The position numbers and the translations under genes were made by a program. Shown here piece by piece: positions 17,044 to 25,480 of a stretch of DNA of 64,000 bases. The notes below the pieces were generated by a model. It saw nothing but the letters and a program-made list of their open reading frames with translations, was not told the origin of the DNA and made no database searches. Each line of letters begins with the position of its first letter. Positions within the stretch are counted from its first letter, which is position 1. Source of the stretch: an uncultured Bacteroidales bacterium (GTDB taxonomy: Bacteria; Bacteroidota; Bacteroidia; Bacteroidales; Paludibacteraceae); NCBI GenBank assembly GCA_902779705.1, contig CACZCR010000001.1, positions 62,001 through 126,000 on the forward strand. The letters run 5' to 3'.

Positions 17044-18104
17044 CGCTGTGTGTTGCTGCTTTTGCAGCCCCGAATCTGACCTATAATGGTGAAGTGCTGG
17101 AGTGGAACTACTCTTGGCAGAAGAAACAGTGTGGCACGCTTGATATTGAGAAGAATATCATCGAGGTGTCAGGTATTGCATGCTCGCGTGTGACACCGGG
17201 TTATATCTGGATGCAGAGTGATGAGACCGCCAAGTATATCATTGCTACTACAGAGAAAGGCGATGAACGTGCTTGTAAGGTGAATTTCACGAAGACTATT
17301 CGTTGGGACTGGGAGGATATGTCCGGCGGTGTGTATGACGGAAAGAACTATCTGTTTATCGGTGCATTTGGTGATAATGATGAAACGGATGGTAATTATT
17401 CCATCGTCTATTTCGAGGAGCCGGCTATTGATCCGGAGAATACACCGGAGGTAACGGTTACTCCGCAGCAGATTAAGTACGTCTATCCGGATGGTAAGAA
17501 GCACAATAATGAGGCATTGATGTACGATAACCGTGAGCAGATGATTTATATCATCACGAAGGTTTATTATGATGTATGCCAGGTTTTCCGTATTCCTTTC
17601 CGTTTGGATTATGGCACAGAGACACAGACCTTGGAATATGTGTGTGATCTTGGTGTGAAGTCTGATCTGGGTGATGGTAACAAGCCATATAAAGGATTCC
17701 ATTTGGTAACAGCAGCGGATATCTCGCCGGACGGCAAGTATATATTGATTAAGAACCACAATAATATTGTAGCTACGTATTGTTGGGTGTTGTATTGGGT
17801 TCGTCAGGATGGGGAGAGTGTAGCCGATGCGATCAAACGTCAACCACAGCCGATCAAAGCGTATAATACCTATGAGTGGCAAGGAGAGGCTATTTGTTGG
17901 TTGGATGATGATACATTCTATACGACGAGTGATGCGGATGACGGTAATCCTCCGATCTATAAGTTTACCCGTAAGTGGGGCGAGGATGTTGAGATTGTAG
18001 AGTCGTCGCCGAAGAAGGCCGCTAAAAAGTTGGTGCTGATTGACGGGGTGTTGTATATGGAATCTGCGACCGGGTTATACACACTGGATGGCAGAAGAAA
18101 GTGA
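17004..18104 (+). CDS. Secreted propeller-like protein of unknown function, last PUL gene
   Basis: 366 aa with a good signal peptide (CVAAFAA, ~residue 22). The sequence has repeated beta-blades (YIWMQSDE, NYLFIGAFGDND, MIYIITKVYYD, GKYILIKNH, DTFYTTSD), suggesting a six- or seven-blade propeller; no family is recognised with confidence. The C-terminus (LVLIDGVLYM...LYTLDGRRK) is a degenerate form of the shared tail. The start codon lies 40 bp inside the transporter gene, a long overlap that argues for coupled translation. Downstream is a strong bidirectional terminator. Confidence 0.7.
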   Translation: MLRRVCYVCALQVALCVAAFAAPNLTYNGEVLEWNYSWQKKQCGTLDIEKNIIEVSGIACSRVTPGYIWMQSDETAKYIIATTEKGDERACKVNFTKTIRWDWEDMSGGVYDGKNYLFIGAFGDNDETDGNYSIVYFEEPAIDPENTPEVTVTPQQIKYVYPDGKKHNNEALMYDNREQMIYIITKVYYDVCQVFRIPFRLDYGTETQTLEYVCDLGVKSDLGDGNKPYKGFHLVTAADISPDGKYILIKNHNNIVATYCWVLYWVRQDGESVADAIKRQPQPIKAYNTYEWQGEAICWLDDDTFYTTSDADDGNPPIYKFTRKWGEDVEIVESSPKKAAKKLVLIDGVLYMESATGLYTLDGRRK

Positions 18105-18107
18105 AAA

Positions 18108-18140
18108 CAAAAAAAGAGGCTCGTTTGAGTCTCTTTTTTT
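18108..18140. terminator. Bidirectional terminator between PUL and tRNA-Phe
   Basis: A7-GAGGCTC, loop GTTT, GAGTCTC-T7 with one G.U pair. It ends the PUL transcript on the plus strand and the tRNA-Phe transcript on the minus strand. Confidence 0.9.
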
Positions 18141-18141
18141 G

Positions 18142-18214
18142 TGGTGCCAACGGGAATCGAACCAGTGACACAAGGATTTTCAGTCCTTTGCTCTACCAAC
18201 TGAGCTATGGCACC
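18142..18214 (-). tRNA. tRNA-Phe (GAA)
   Basis: 73-nt cloverleaf on the minus strand: acceptor GGTGCCA paired with TGGCACC, D-arm GCTCAGTTGGTAGAGC, anticodon stem AAGGA/TCCTT with loop CTGAAAA (anticodon GAA), T-arm with GTTCGATTC, discriminator A. CCA is not encoded. It is transcribed from the promoter at 18357-18388 after a ~138-nt structured leader. Confidence 0.97.
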
Positions 18215-18353
18215 CCGCGTTCGGCAACAAGGTCGCTAGGGTCGATACCGCGATGCTAAATCGACAGGCGACATGTGCCTCCGCTCTCCCCAAAAATTAG
18301 AAATTTTCGAGGGCCCCAGGGACTCCGTCCTATCTCCTTTTTTTGGAAAGCGG
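18215..18353 (-). ncRNA. Structured GC-rich leader upstream of tRNA-Phe
   Basis: The minus-strand transcript predicted from the promoter starts near 18352. It opens with a 9-bp stem CCGCTTTCC/GGAGAGCGG (18353-18345 with 18289-18281) enclosing GGAC-GGA-GTCC and an AAATT/AATTT hairpin, followed by AGGC/GCCT (18280-18266) and GTCGAT/ATCGAC (18265-18241) hairpins. Its base composition is far richer in GC than other spacers here. It may be a tRNA leader removed by processing, a decayed tRNA, or an independent small RNA; I do not recognise a known family. Confidence 0.35.
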
Positions 18354-18356
18354 ATG

Positions 18357-18388
18357 CAAAAGTACTGCTTTTTTTTGATATACGCAAA
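18357..18388 (-). promoter_or_regulatory. Promoter of the tRNA-Phe transcript
   Basis: Minus strand TTTG (18388-18385), 20-nt spacer with an A8 tract, TACTTTTG (18364-18357), followed by CATCCGC. It lies back-to-back with the trmO promoter. Confidence 0.8.
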
Positions 18389-18403
18389 TTTTTTTTAGTT
18401 TTT

Positions 18404-18435
18404 TTTGCATAAATGTGTATTTTTTTATAAATTTG
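18404..18435 (+). promoter_or_regulatory. Promoter of trmO
   Basis: TTTG at 18404-18407, 20-nt spacer with a T7 tract, TAAATTTG at 18428-18435 followed by CACCC; the start codon is 20 nt further on. Confidence 0.8.
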
Positions 18436-18454
18436 CACCCAAATTAGGTGTTTT

Positions 18455-19162
18455 ATGGAACTGAAAGTAATTGCGTACGCTCGTAATGGGCATACAGACA
18501 AATTCGGGATACCGCGTCAGAGTAGGGATGAGAGTCCCATATTGACACGTATTGTGTTTGAGCCGGAATATCGCGTGCCGGAGGCTCTTCGTGGCATAGA
18601 AGGATTCTCGCATCTATGGATTTTGTGGGGATTTAATACTACTGATTGGTCTCCGACGGTTAGGCCACCACGGTTGGGCGGGAATAAGCGGATGGGTGTT
18701 TTTGCGACGCGGAGTCCGTATAGGCCTAATCCGATAGGTATGAGTAGCGTGAAGTTGGTGGGAGTGGCGAATGGACAAACGGCGAATGGCGAAAAGGGTC
18801 TGGAATTGATAGTGAGTGGAGCGGATGTGATGGATGGGACTCCAATATATGATATCAAGCCGTATCTGAGCTATAGTGATAGTCATGAGGATGCAAAGAA
18901 TGGTTTTGCAGAAGAAACGAAGGATTATCACCTACTAATCACCTACTATTCACCTACTAATCACCTACTAGAAGTATTACCGGAGGATGTGCGGAAAGAT
19001 ATCGAGTATATCTTGAGTCAAGATCCTCGTCCGGCGTATCAGGATGATCCGGAAAGGGAGTATAAGATGGATTATTCGGGGTATAGAGTTACGTTTACGG
19101 TCGATAAGGGTGTGGTATGTGTGCAAAATATTGAAAAAAGCGAAAATAATTTGCACAATTAA
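18455..19162 (+). CDS. trmO: TrmO (TsaA/YaeB) tRNA N6-methyltransferase
   Basis: 235 aa, cytoplasmic. It methylates N6 of threonylcarbamoyladenosine-37 (t6A to m6t6A) in tRNA. Family motifs are clear: FGIPRQS, GIEGFSHLW, PPRLGGNKRMGVFATRSPYRPNPIG, SGADVMDGTPIYDIKPYL and the C-terminal QDPRPAYQDDPER. Two loops differ from what I recall of Bacteroidales homologues and coincide with repeat DNA: residues ~104-114 (NGQTANGEKG) with a 22-bp-type repeat, and residues ~157-172 (HLLITYYSPTNHLLEV) with four 11-bp units. The reading frame is kept through both. It is divergent from tRNA-Phe, though Phe tRNA is not a usual t6A tRNA. Confidence 0.93.
   Translation: MELKVIAYARNGHTDKFGIPRQSRDESPILTRIVFEPEYRVPEALRGIEGFSHLWILWGFNTTDWSPTVRPPRLGGNKRMGVFATRSPYRPNPIGMSSVKLVGVANGQTANGEKGLELIVSGADVMDGTPIYDIKPYLSYSDSHEDAKNGFAEETKDYHLLITYYSPTNHLLEVLPEDVRKDIEYILSQDPRPAYQDDPEREYKMDYSGYRVTFTVDKGVVCVQNIEKSENNLHN
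18764..18797 (-). repeat. 22-bp-type repeat copy inside trmO
   Basis: Read on the minus strand this contains TTCGCCATTCGCC followed by GTTTGTCC, close to the consensus of the tandem array at 2934-3016. It encodes the NGQTANGEKG loop of TrmO. Confidence 0.6.
18924..18970 (+). repeat. 11-bp tandem repeat inside trmO
   Basis: Units at 18924 (ATTATCACCTA), 18935 (CTAATCACCTA), 18946 (CTATTCACCTA), 18957 (CTAATCACCTA) and a partial fifth. Because 11 is not divisible by 3, three units add 33 bp = 11 residues, visible as HLL recurring 11 residues apart. The exact unit CTAATCACCTA recurs at 56375-56462. Confidence 0.9.
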
Positions 19163-19181
19163 AAAAAAAGCCGTATATTTG
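19150..19181 (+). promoter_or_regulatory. Promoter of the first amylase gene
   Basis: TTTG at 19150-19153 (inside the end of trmO), 20-nt spacer with an A9 tract, TATATTTG at 19174-19181; start codon 26 nt further on. Confidence 0.8.
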
Positions 19182-19206
19182 CAAAGTTTTTGAAAATGCA
19201 AGAGCC

Positions 19207-20652
19207 ATGAAAAAGCTATTACTCTTATTAGTAGGTTTGACGATGCTCGCGCCCATGGCGCGTGCGGAGAACGTAGGCGTGCCCGCAGAATGCGAGGACG
19301 TGATGTTGCAATGTTTCTATTGGGATAGTTATGATGCGAATAAGGCATCTACTAAATACGGCCGTACAAAATGGATAGATTTGCAGAAGGATACGGCAGA
19401 GATTACAACGTATTTTGATTTGGTATGGTTGCCGCCGAGTGCAAAGGCCGGATCGGATGGCGTGGGGTATAACCATAAGCAGTTGAGTAATCAGACCAGT
19501 ACGTGGGGTCAGAAGTCGAGTCTTGTGAAATTGATAGATGCGTTTCATCGCGGGGGCACAAAGGTGTTGGCAGATATTGTGATCAATCACCGTGCGAACA
19601 AGAGTAACTGGTGTGACTTTGAGGCGGATCAGTTTGGTGAGGGTTATGGTACGTATCAGTTGACAGAGGAGCATATATGCGGCAATGACGAGTGCTTTAC
19701 GACTAAGTCGTCCTCTTGCTACGGTAGTGATGTTCACGGAGCGGATGATACAGGATCGAATTTTGATGGTTTGCGTGATATAGACCATACAAGCGAGTAT
19801 GTTCATGAATGGGCTAAAGCGTACTTGCGTTGGATGAAGGACGTGATGAAGTATGACGGTTTTCGTCATGATATGACGTTGGGTTTTCACGGTAGTTATC
19901 TGGGGATGTATAACGAGGCAAGTGAGCCGTATCTGTCTGTATCGGAGTTGTGGGAAGGAATCAACCGCCAGAAGCAGCACTTGGAGGAGACCGGATATAA
20001 CACGATGATTTTTGATTTTCAGCAGAAGTATTTGCTGCACAATGCGATTGTGAAAGGCAGTTATAGTCTGTTGAAAAAGAATACTAACTCGTTTCGTGGC
20101 CAAGAGCTGGAGCGTTATGCTGTGACGTTTGTGGATAATCACGATACGTTTGAGCGTGACGGGTACGGAAATAACCAGTTTGGCGGTCAGTATTGTAATC
20201 TGGACGATGCAACAGTGAAGGCGAATGTGCTGCAGGCATATGCCTATATATTGTCGATGCCGGGCGTGCCGTGTGTATTTTGGCCGCATTGGTATAAGTA
20301 TAAACAAGAGATCAATGACATGATTGTTGTGCGCAAGAAGGCGGGGATACATTCGGAGTCAAAGGTGTTGGAAGAGAGTAGCGGTAATTATGCTTATAGT
20401 GCCACTATTCAGGGACATAACCGCAAGGTGATAGTTCGTGTTGGTAAGAATCGCGATATGACTATTCCTGCAGGATATTGGAAGTGTGTGGATGGCGATT
20501 ACTACACGATGTATCTGGAAGTGGGAGAAGGACTGGAGGAAGTGGAAGTAGGAAAGAAGAATGTGGGAAATGGAGAGAAGTATATTGAGAACGGGAGATT
20601 GTATATTCGTGTAGGTGACAAGGTGTTTGATGCGACGGGAAGGATGCAGTGA
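19207..20652 (+). CDS. Secreted GH13 alpha-amylase
   Basis: 481 aa, signal peptide ending APMARA. It opens directly with the catalytic barrel (VMLQCFYWDSYD). Conserved GH13 regions: DIVINHRA, GFRHDMT with nucleophile D222, SVSELWEG with acid/base E247, and FVDNHDT with D313. It hydrolyses internal alpha-1,4-glucosidic bonds of starch or glycogen. The C-terminal ~25 residues (KYIENGRLYIRVGD...FDATGR) are the shared tail, implying outer-membrane export and surface display. First gene of the starch cluster; the next amylase begins 45 nt after its stop. Confidence 0.93.
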   Translation: MKKLLLLLVGLTMLAPMARAENVGVPAECEDVMLQCFYWDSYDANKASTKYGRTKWIDLQKDTAEITTYFDLVWLPPSAKAGSDGVGYNHKQLSNQTSTWGQKSSLVKLIDAFHRGGTKVLADIVINHRANKSNWCDFEADQFGEGYGTYQLTEEHICGNDECFTTKSSSCYGSDVHGADDTGSNFDGLRDIDHTSEYVHEWAKAYLRWMKDVMKYDGFRHDMTLGFHGSYLGMYNEASEPYLSVSELWEGINRQKQHLEETGYNTMIFDFQQKYLLHNAIVKGSYSLLKKNTNSFRGQELERYAVTFVDNHDTFERDGYGNNQFGGQYCNLDDATVKANVLQAYAYILSMPGVPCVFWPHWYKYKQEINDMIVVRKKAGIHSESKVLEESSGNYAYSATIQGHNRKVIVRVGKNRDMTIPAGYWKCVDGDYYTMYLEVGEGLEEVEVGKKNVGNGEKYIENGRLYIRVGDKVFDATGRMQ

Positions 20653-20696
20653 GCTGGAGAGTAAGGATTAGGCAGAAATTAATAAGAATCGATATA

Positions 20697-22493
20697 ATGA
20701 GAAAACTATTTTTTGTACTAGTAATGTGCTTTTGCGCGGTTGTGACAAACGCGCAGAGTTATGGTGTTTTGGTGAATGGTAATATGTACTATGCCGGATC
20801 GAGAGTGGACGAGTTTGAGGGATTTGTTCAGTATCTGGCACATGTGCCGGTGAAGGCAGGTGATTATTGCCAATTGTATGACGTGGAGAATAAGGCTGCT
20901 TGGGCGGTAGATGTGAATAGCTATTCGGTAGCCGGATTTACCCGTAATGGTAATAAGATAGAGGTGACTGTAGATGGTTGCTATGATTTCTATATCAAGT
21001 TGAAATACGAGCAAGATGAGTTGTATGTTGGCGACGGTAGCAACTGTGGCGAAGGTGTGGATATCACGAAAGAGGATCCGATGCCAGGTTATGCGGGTTC
21101 AGCTCCGGCTAATTGCCCGGACGTGATGTTCCAAGCGTTCTATTGGGATAGTTATGAAGATAAGGGATACGGCCGAACCAAGTGGATGGATTTGCTGGCG
21201 GATGATCAAGCAGTAGAGATTGGCCAGTGGTTTGACTTGGTGTGGCTACCGCCGATGTCTAAGTCGACCGGTGGAACCGGCTATTTGCCTATTTGTTATA
21301 GCAGTTTGAATGGAGATTGGGGAACGAAAACGAGACTTGTGAACTTGATTAGCACATTGCACGAGAATGGAGCAAAAGTGGTAGCAGATATCGTGGCGAA
21401 TCACGTTGCCGGTAATAATGGCTGGTGTGGCTTTGCGACGATGGATTTTGCAGAGTTTGGAAAGTTTGAGCCGAAGCCGTCATGGATTTGTCAGACGGAT
21501 GAGATGAATTTTGATCCTAATGCTGGTGACTGTGTAGGTAAGGCTACCGGTGCGGCAGATGACGGATATGGAGATGAGGCTAACTATAGTTCGGGCCGTG
21601 ACTGGGACCACTGTAATAGCCAGGTGCGCGATATGTTTAAGGCTTATCTGAAGTGGCTTCGCACGGTGGTGAAGATTGATGGTTTCCGCTATGATTACTG
21701 TAAGGGTTTCCATAATAGCCATATCAATGATTATAATACCGCTTCGCAAGCATATTTCTCGGTAATGGAGTATTGGGATGGTAATGTGCAGACATTGCAA
21801 GATCATTTGAGTGATGCAGGATGGAACACTTGTACGTTTGATTTTGCGACTAAGTATACGGCTTTCAACCAAGGTATCGCTTCGGGCGACTATGGTAAAC
21901 TGAAGGGTGCTGGTTTGTTGGGCGCAGGTAAGAGCCGTTATGCGGTGACTTTCTTGGATAGCCATGACTCGTTCCAGCGTGATGATAATGAGTTCTGCGG
22001 CAAGAACAACTCGATGAAATATCCGGGCAAGATACAGCAATGCTATGCCTATATGTTGTCGATGCCGGGTGTTCCGTGTGTGTTCTATCCTCACTGGGTG
22101 AAGTTTAAGAGTCAGTTAAAACCGATGATTAACGCTCGTTATAAAACGGGTGTACATAGTGAGAGTGCAGTAAGCGACGAGGCAGGAAACGGCTATTATA
22201 AAGCAACTATTACCGGTACGAATGGTGAGATACGCGTGCTGATTGGTCCGAACTCGGGATACGGCACCACTCCAGCAGGTTTTACCAAGGCTGTGACGGG
22301 TGAAAACTATGGTGTATATTATAAGACCAATAGTCCTCGTGGCGACAAGAATACAGAGCGTAAGCCGCAGGGTATAGAAGAGGTGGAAGATAATGTGCCG
22401 GTAGTGAAGAGCGAGAAGTTTATGGAGAATGGACAACTGTATATCCGTTGTGGCGAGCAGGTGTTCGATATAATGGGTAGAAAGATTAAATAA
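20697..22493 (+). CDS. Secreted GH13 alpha-amylase with N-terminal SYG module
   Basis: 598 aa; the start at 20697 gives a clean signal peptide (MRKLFFVLVMCF...TNAQ), better than 20649. Residues ~20-118 form an all-beta module (SYGVLVNG, YYAG, FEGFVQY, DLY/DFYIKLKY) shared with the next protein and, more distantly, with the 25692 protein; a carbohydrate-binding role is inferred. The GH13 barrel follows with DIVANHVA, GFRYDYC (D333), SVMEYWDG (E358) and LDSHDSF (D424). The tail KFMENGQLYIRCGE...FDIMGR ends the protein. It is an extracellular endo-acting amylase in the same operon as the first. Confidence 0.93.
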   Translation: MRKLFFVLVMCFCAVVTNAQSYGVLVNGNMYYAGSRVDEFEGFVQYLAHVPVKAGDYCQLYDVENKAAWAVDVNSYSVAGFTRNGNKIEVTVDGCYDFYIKLKYEQDELYVGDGSNCGEGVDITKEDPMPGYAGSAPANCPDVMFQAFYWDSYEDKGYGRTKWMDLLADDQAVEIGQWFDLVWLPPMSKSTGGTGYLPICYSSLNGDWGTKTRLVNLISTLHENGAKVVADIVANHVAGNNGWCGFATMDFAEFGKFEPKPSWICQTDEMNFDPNAGDCVGKATGAADDGYGDEANYSSGRDWDHCNSQVRDMFKAYLKWLRTVVKIDGFRYDYCKGFHNSHINDYNTASQAYFSVMEYWDGNVQTLQDHLSDAGWNTCTFDFATKYTAFNQGIASGDYGKLKGAGLLGAGKSRYAVTFLDSHDSFQRDDNEFCGKNNSMKYPGKIQQCYAYMLSMPGVPCVFYPHWVKFKSQLKPMINARYKTGVHSESAVSDEAGNGYYKATITGTNGEIRVLIGPNSGYGTTPAGFTKAVTGENYGVYYKTNSPRGDKNTERKPQGIEEVEDNVPVVKSEKFMENGQLYIRCGEQVFDIMGRKIK

Positions 22494-22512
22494 TGAATGG
22501 AATAACTTATAA

Positions 22513-23400
22513 ATGAAAAATATTATGAAGAAGATCTTTACTATTTTTGCAGCAACTTTGATGGCGTTGAGCGTGTCGGCTGCAAGTTATGGAATCCTGG
22601 TAAACGGCAAGATGTATTATGCCGGCGAAGCCGCAGGAGAGTTTGAAGGCTTTACGCAGTATATGGCACATGTGCCGGTGAAGTCGGGTGACTATTTACA
22701 GTTGTATGACTTTGACAATAAAGCCGCTTGGGTTGTAGATTTGAATACCTATTCAGAACCCGGCTTTACGCGTAATGATGATAAGTATGAGGTGACTGTG
22801 GATGGATGCTATGATTTCTATATCAAGTTGAAATACCAGCAAGACGAGTTGTATATCGGTAACGGAAGCAACTGTGGCGAAGGTGTGGATATCAGCGGTT
22901 CGACCGATCCCGGTACAGATCCCGGAACAGATCCCGGCACTAATCCAACAGCTCATTCGTATTGGTATTGGAAGGGCTATGTAGACGGCCAGAATATCAA
23001 TAATGAGATTGACGGTGGTATTTTTGATGATGGTATTTCGGAGATTGAGGTGGCTCAGGAAGGTTATTTGTTTGTAGTGTATCAAGTGACCGGTGTGCCG
23101 GGTGTTCAGTATATGGCACCGACTTATGTGGATGGTCCTACTCATGCCACGCTGACTACTACCGGAAATGATAAATTGCATGTGCCGGCAGGTAGCCACA
23201 CGTTGTATCTGTACGACAATGAGGATGGAACTGTAGAGTTGGCTTTTGAGGCTATTCCGGGCAAGAAGTTGATGGGTAATGACACGCAAGGTGTGGAGAA
23301 TGTAGAGACAGGTGAGAAGGCAGTGAAGATGATTAAGGAAGGCCGTCTGGTGATCCGTCGTGGCGATCGTCTGTTTGATGCAACAGGAAAGGAATTGTAA
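22513..23400 (+). CDS. Secreted non-catalytic starch-binding-like protein (SYG module)
   Basis: 295 aa; the start may be 22513 or 22525 (MKKIFTIFAATLMALSVSAA). Residues ~24-125 repeat the SYG module of the preceding amylase with high identity at protein and DNA level, then a DPGTDPGTDPGTNP linker of three near-identical repeats, a second all-beta domain with WYWKGYVDG and HTLYLYDNEDG (~150-255), and the tail KMIKEGRLVIRRGD...FDATGK. With no enzyme domain it looks like a binding partner derived by duplication of the amylase N-terminus. It is 19 nt after the amylase stop. Confidence 0.8.
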   Translation: MKNIMKKIFTIFAATLMALSVSAASYGILVNGKMYYAGEAAGEFEGFTQYMAHVPVKSGDYLQLYDFDNKAAWVVDLNTYSEPGFTRNDDKYEVTVDGCYDFYIKLKYQQDELYIGNGSNCGEGVDISGSTDPGTDPGTDPGTNPTAHSYWYWKGYVDGQNINNEIDGGIFDDGISEIEVAQEGYLFVVYQVTGVPGVQYMAPTYVDGPTHATLTTTGNDKLHVPAGSHTLYLYDNEDGTVELAFEAIPGKKLMGNDTQGVENVETGEKAVKMIKEGRLVIRRGDRLFDATGKEL

Positions 23401-23468
23401 CCAATGTGGGTGCGCGTGTGCGTACGCAAATAAAAACAAGGTTTAACTAAAACAAAAAAACTATTCTC

Positions 23469-25337
23469 ATGAGAAAAATTTTCTCTCTTTTTGCTGCAAT
23501 GTTATTTGCAGGCAGCTTGATGGCTGCAGAAGTAACAGTAACGTACAATGGAAAGTATTCCAATCAAGAAAGTCTGGATGGAGTTCCGGTGACAGAAGGC
23601 GTTGTGACTATTACGTTTGCAAAAGGTACTGGTAGTACGGCTCCGGCGTATTACAATACAGGTACAGGTGCTCGCACTTATGGAGGTAATACAATTACTG
23701 TTGATGCAGGCACAAACTCAATTACCAAAATTGCTTTTGACTTTTCGCAAAATAGCAAGGACTACACGGTAGATGAAGGTGCGTACTCGAAAACTAATAA
23801 AGAGTGGACCGGAAGTGCTAGTACTGTTGTGTTTACTACAGAGTCAGGCGCAGGGCATAACCGAATCAAATCAATTACTGTGACCTATGAAGCAGGTGGT
23901 TCGGGTGAAGGTCCGGTGGTAGTTAAGACCTTGAAGTCGATTGCTGTATCGGGTATGACAACTGAGTTTAAGCAGAATGCAGCTTTTGCTTTTGACGGTG
24001 AGTGTACGGCTACCTATAGTGTGACGGAGGACGATGTGCCTGTTGCAGATCAGAATGCTAAAGTGACTCCGACATCGGTTAGTGAGCCGGATATGAGTAC
24101 TGTGGGCACCAAGGAAGTGACTGTTTCTTATACAGAGGGCGAGATAACGAAAGAGGCTAAGTATGAGATTACTGTAGTTGAGGCTCCTTCGACGGGTACG
24201 TTTGTACTGTTTGACGGAGAGATTGAAGAGGGTGACTATTTGATTACTTATGAGAATGGTGCTATGAATACCACGGTGGCTGGTGATCGTTTGCAGTATG
24301 ATGCTATTAGTCCGGTGGATAATAAGGTTTCGGATCCGGATGCTTCGTTGATTTGGCATATAGCTAAGTCGGGCGAATACTGGACGTTGTATAATGAGGC
24401 AGCGGGTAAGTATGCTGCAAGTACGGGCGTAAAGAACAAGGCTCAGATGTTGGCAGACGGAACAGATGATAAGGCACTGTGGACTGTAAGTGGTGACGGG
24501 ACTTATGAGTTTGTGAATAAGGCTAATGCGGCAGCGAGCATAAATAGCAATCTGCGCAAGAATGGTACTTACGGTTTTGCATGCTATGCTACCACTACCG
24601 GCGGTGCGTTGACGCTGTATAAGATGGAAAATTCTGCTGCAGGTTTGGCTAAGCCTGTTATTACAGGAGAGGCAACGTTTGAAGAGAGCGTTCAGGTGAC
24701 TATTACGGCTGCTGATGGCGCACAGATTCGTTATACGCTGAATGGAGAAGATCCGACGGCAGAGTCCGCATTGTATGAGAGCGCTTTGACGCTGACGGAG
24801 ACGACGACTGTGAAAGCTGTTGCTATCAAGGGCGAGGAGATTAGTGCTGTGGCATCGAAGACGTTTACGAAGGTTGAGCCGTTGGTAGTGACTAACTGTG
24901 CTACCGGCCGTGAGGCTGCGCTGAGTGTATCTGCTAATAATGAGATTTATGCTGAGGGCGAGAAGACCGAGTTTACGATTCGCGGTTATGTAACAAAGAT
25001 TCAGGAAGCTTGGAGTGATCAGCATAAGAATTTGTCGTTCTGGATGGCAGACACGAAGGATGGCGGTGAGGTGCTTGAGGCATTCCGCGCAGTATGCGAG
25101 ACCGAGGATGCAGCTCCAAAGGTAGGCGATGTAGTAGAAGTAACCGGTAACTTGACCAAGTATGGTACTACTCCTGAGTTCGCGAAGGGTTGTACGTTTG
25201 TTATTTTGAATGACATCTCGACTGCTGTTGTGAATACTGAGGCAGGTGTTAAGGCTGTGAAGGTGATGGAGAACGGTCAGATCTTCATTATCAAGAACGG
25301 CGTGAAGTACAATGCTCAAGGTGCAGTAGTTCGCTAA
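23469..25337 (+). CDS. Secreted multi-domain protein with Ig-like, chitobiase-C-like and OB-like domains
   Basis: 622 aa, signal peptide to ~residue 20 (SLMAA). Domains seen: a beta-sandwich with YSNQESLDG and FSQNSKDYT (~21-140), a bacterial Ig-like domain (LKSIAVSGMTTEF to ITVVE, ~157-238), a lectin-like/RICIN-like stretch (~240-395), a CHB_HEX_C-type domain (ITAADGAQIRYTLNGEDP, ~398-470) and an OB-fold-like domain (FTIRGYVTKIQEAW and DVVEVTGNLTKYG, ~475-585), then the tail KVMENGQIFIIKNG...YNAQG. No catalytic motif is evident. Surface adhesion or glycan binding is inferred. It is 68 nt downstream of the previous gene and ends in a strong terminator. Confidence 0.7.
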   Translation: MRKIFSLFAAMLFAGSLMAAEVTVTYNGKYSNQESLDGVPVTEGVVTITFAKGTGSTAPAYYNTGTGARTYGGNTITVDAGTNSITKIAFDFSQNSKDYTVDEGAYSKTNKEWTGSASTVVFTTESGAGHNRIKSITVTYEAGGSGEGPVVVKTLKSIAVSGMTTEFKQNAAFAFDGECTATYSVTEDDVPVADQNAKVTPTSVSEPDMSTVGTKEVTVSYTEGEITKEAKYEITVVEAPSTGTFVLFDGEIEEGDYLITYENGAMNTTVAGDRLQYDAISPVDNKVSDPDASLIWHIAKSGEYWTLYNEAAGKYAASTGVKNKAQMLADGTDDKALWTVSGDGTYEFVNKANAAASINSNLRKNGTYGFACYATTTGGALTLYKMENSAAGLAKPVITGEATFEESVQVTITAADGAQIRYTLNGEDPTAESALYESALTLTETTTVKAVAIKGEEISAVASKTFTKVEPLVVTNCATGREAALSVSANNEIYAEGEKTEFTIRGYVTKIQEAWSDQHKNLSFWMADTKDGGEVLEAFRAVCETEDAAPKVGDVVEVTGNLTKYGTTPEFAKGCTFVILNDISTAVVNTEAGVKAVKVMENGQIFIIKNGVKYNAQGAVVR

Positions 25338-25368
25338 GAGTGCAAATCGGCCGGTAAGGCTGAATGAT

Positions 25369-25410
25369 ATAAGAACAAGCAGCTCGCTTAGGCGGGCTGT
25401 TTGTTCTTAT
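25369..25410 (+). terminator. Long terminator hairpin
   Basis: 19-bp stem (ATAAGAACAAGCAGCTCGC paired with its complement 25392-25410, two G.U pairs), loop TTAG. The core CAGCTCGC is the same as in the terminator at 2902-2932. Confidence 0.8.
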
Positions 25411-25480
25411 AGATAGGGCATGTTTCAAAATCACGGGATAATATACATAGTATATTATAGGTATGGGAGGGGTACGATGC

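Noticed and set aside
18256..18501. Minus-strand frame upstream of tRNA-Phe as a protein gene
   Set aside because: It crosses the tRNA promoter and homopolymer tracts and looks like a chance frame; the stretch is better explained as a structured RNA leader.
18142..19162. Functional pairing of tRNA-Phe with TrmO because they are adjacent
   Set aside because: TrmO acts on t6A37, which is found in ANN-decoding tRNAs, not in tRNA-Phe; they are also on opposite strands.
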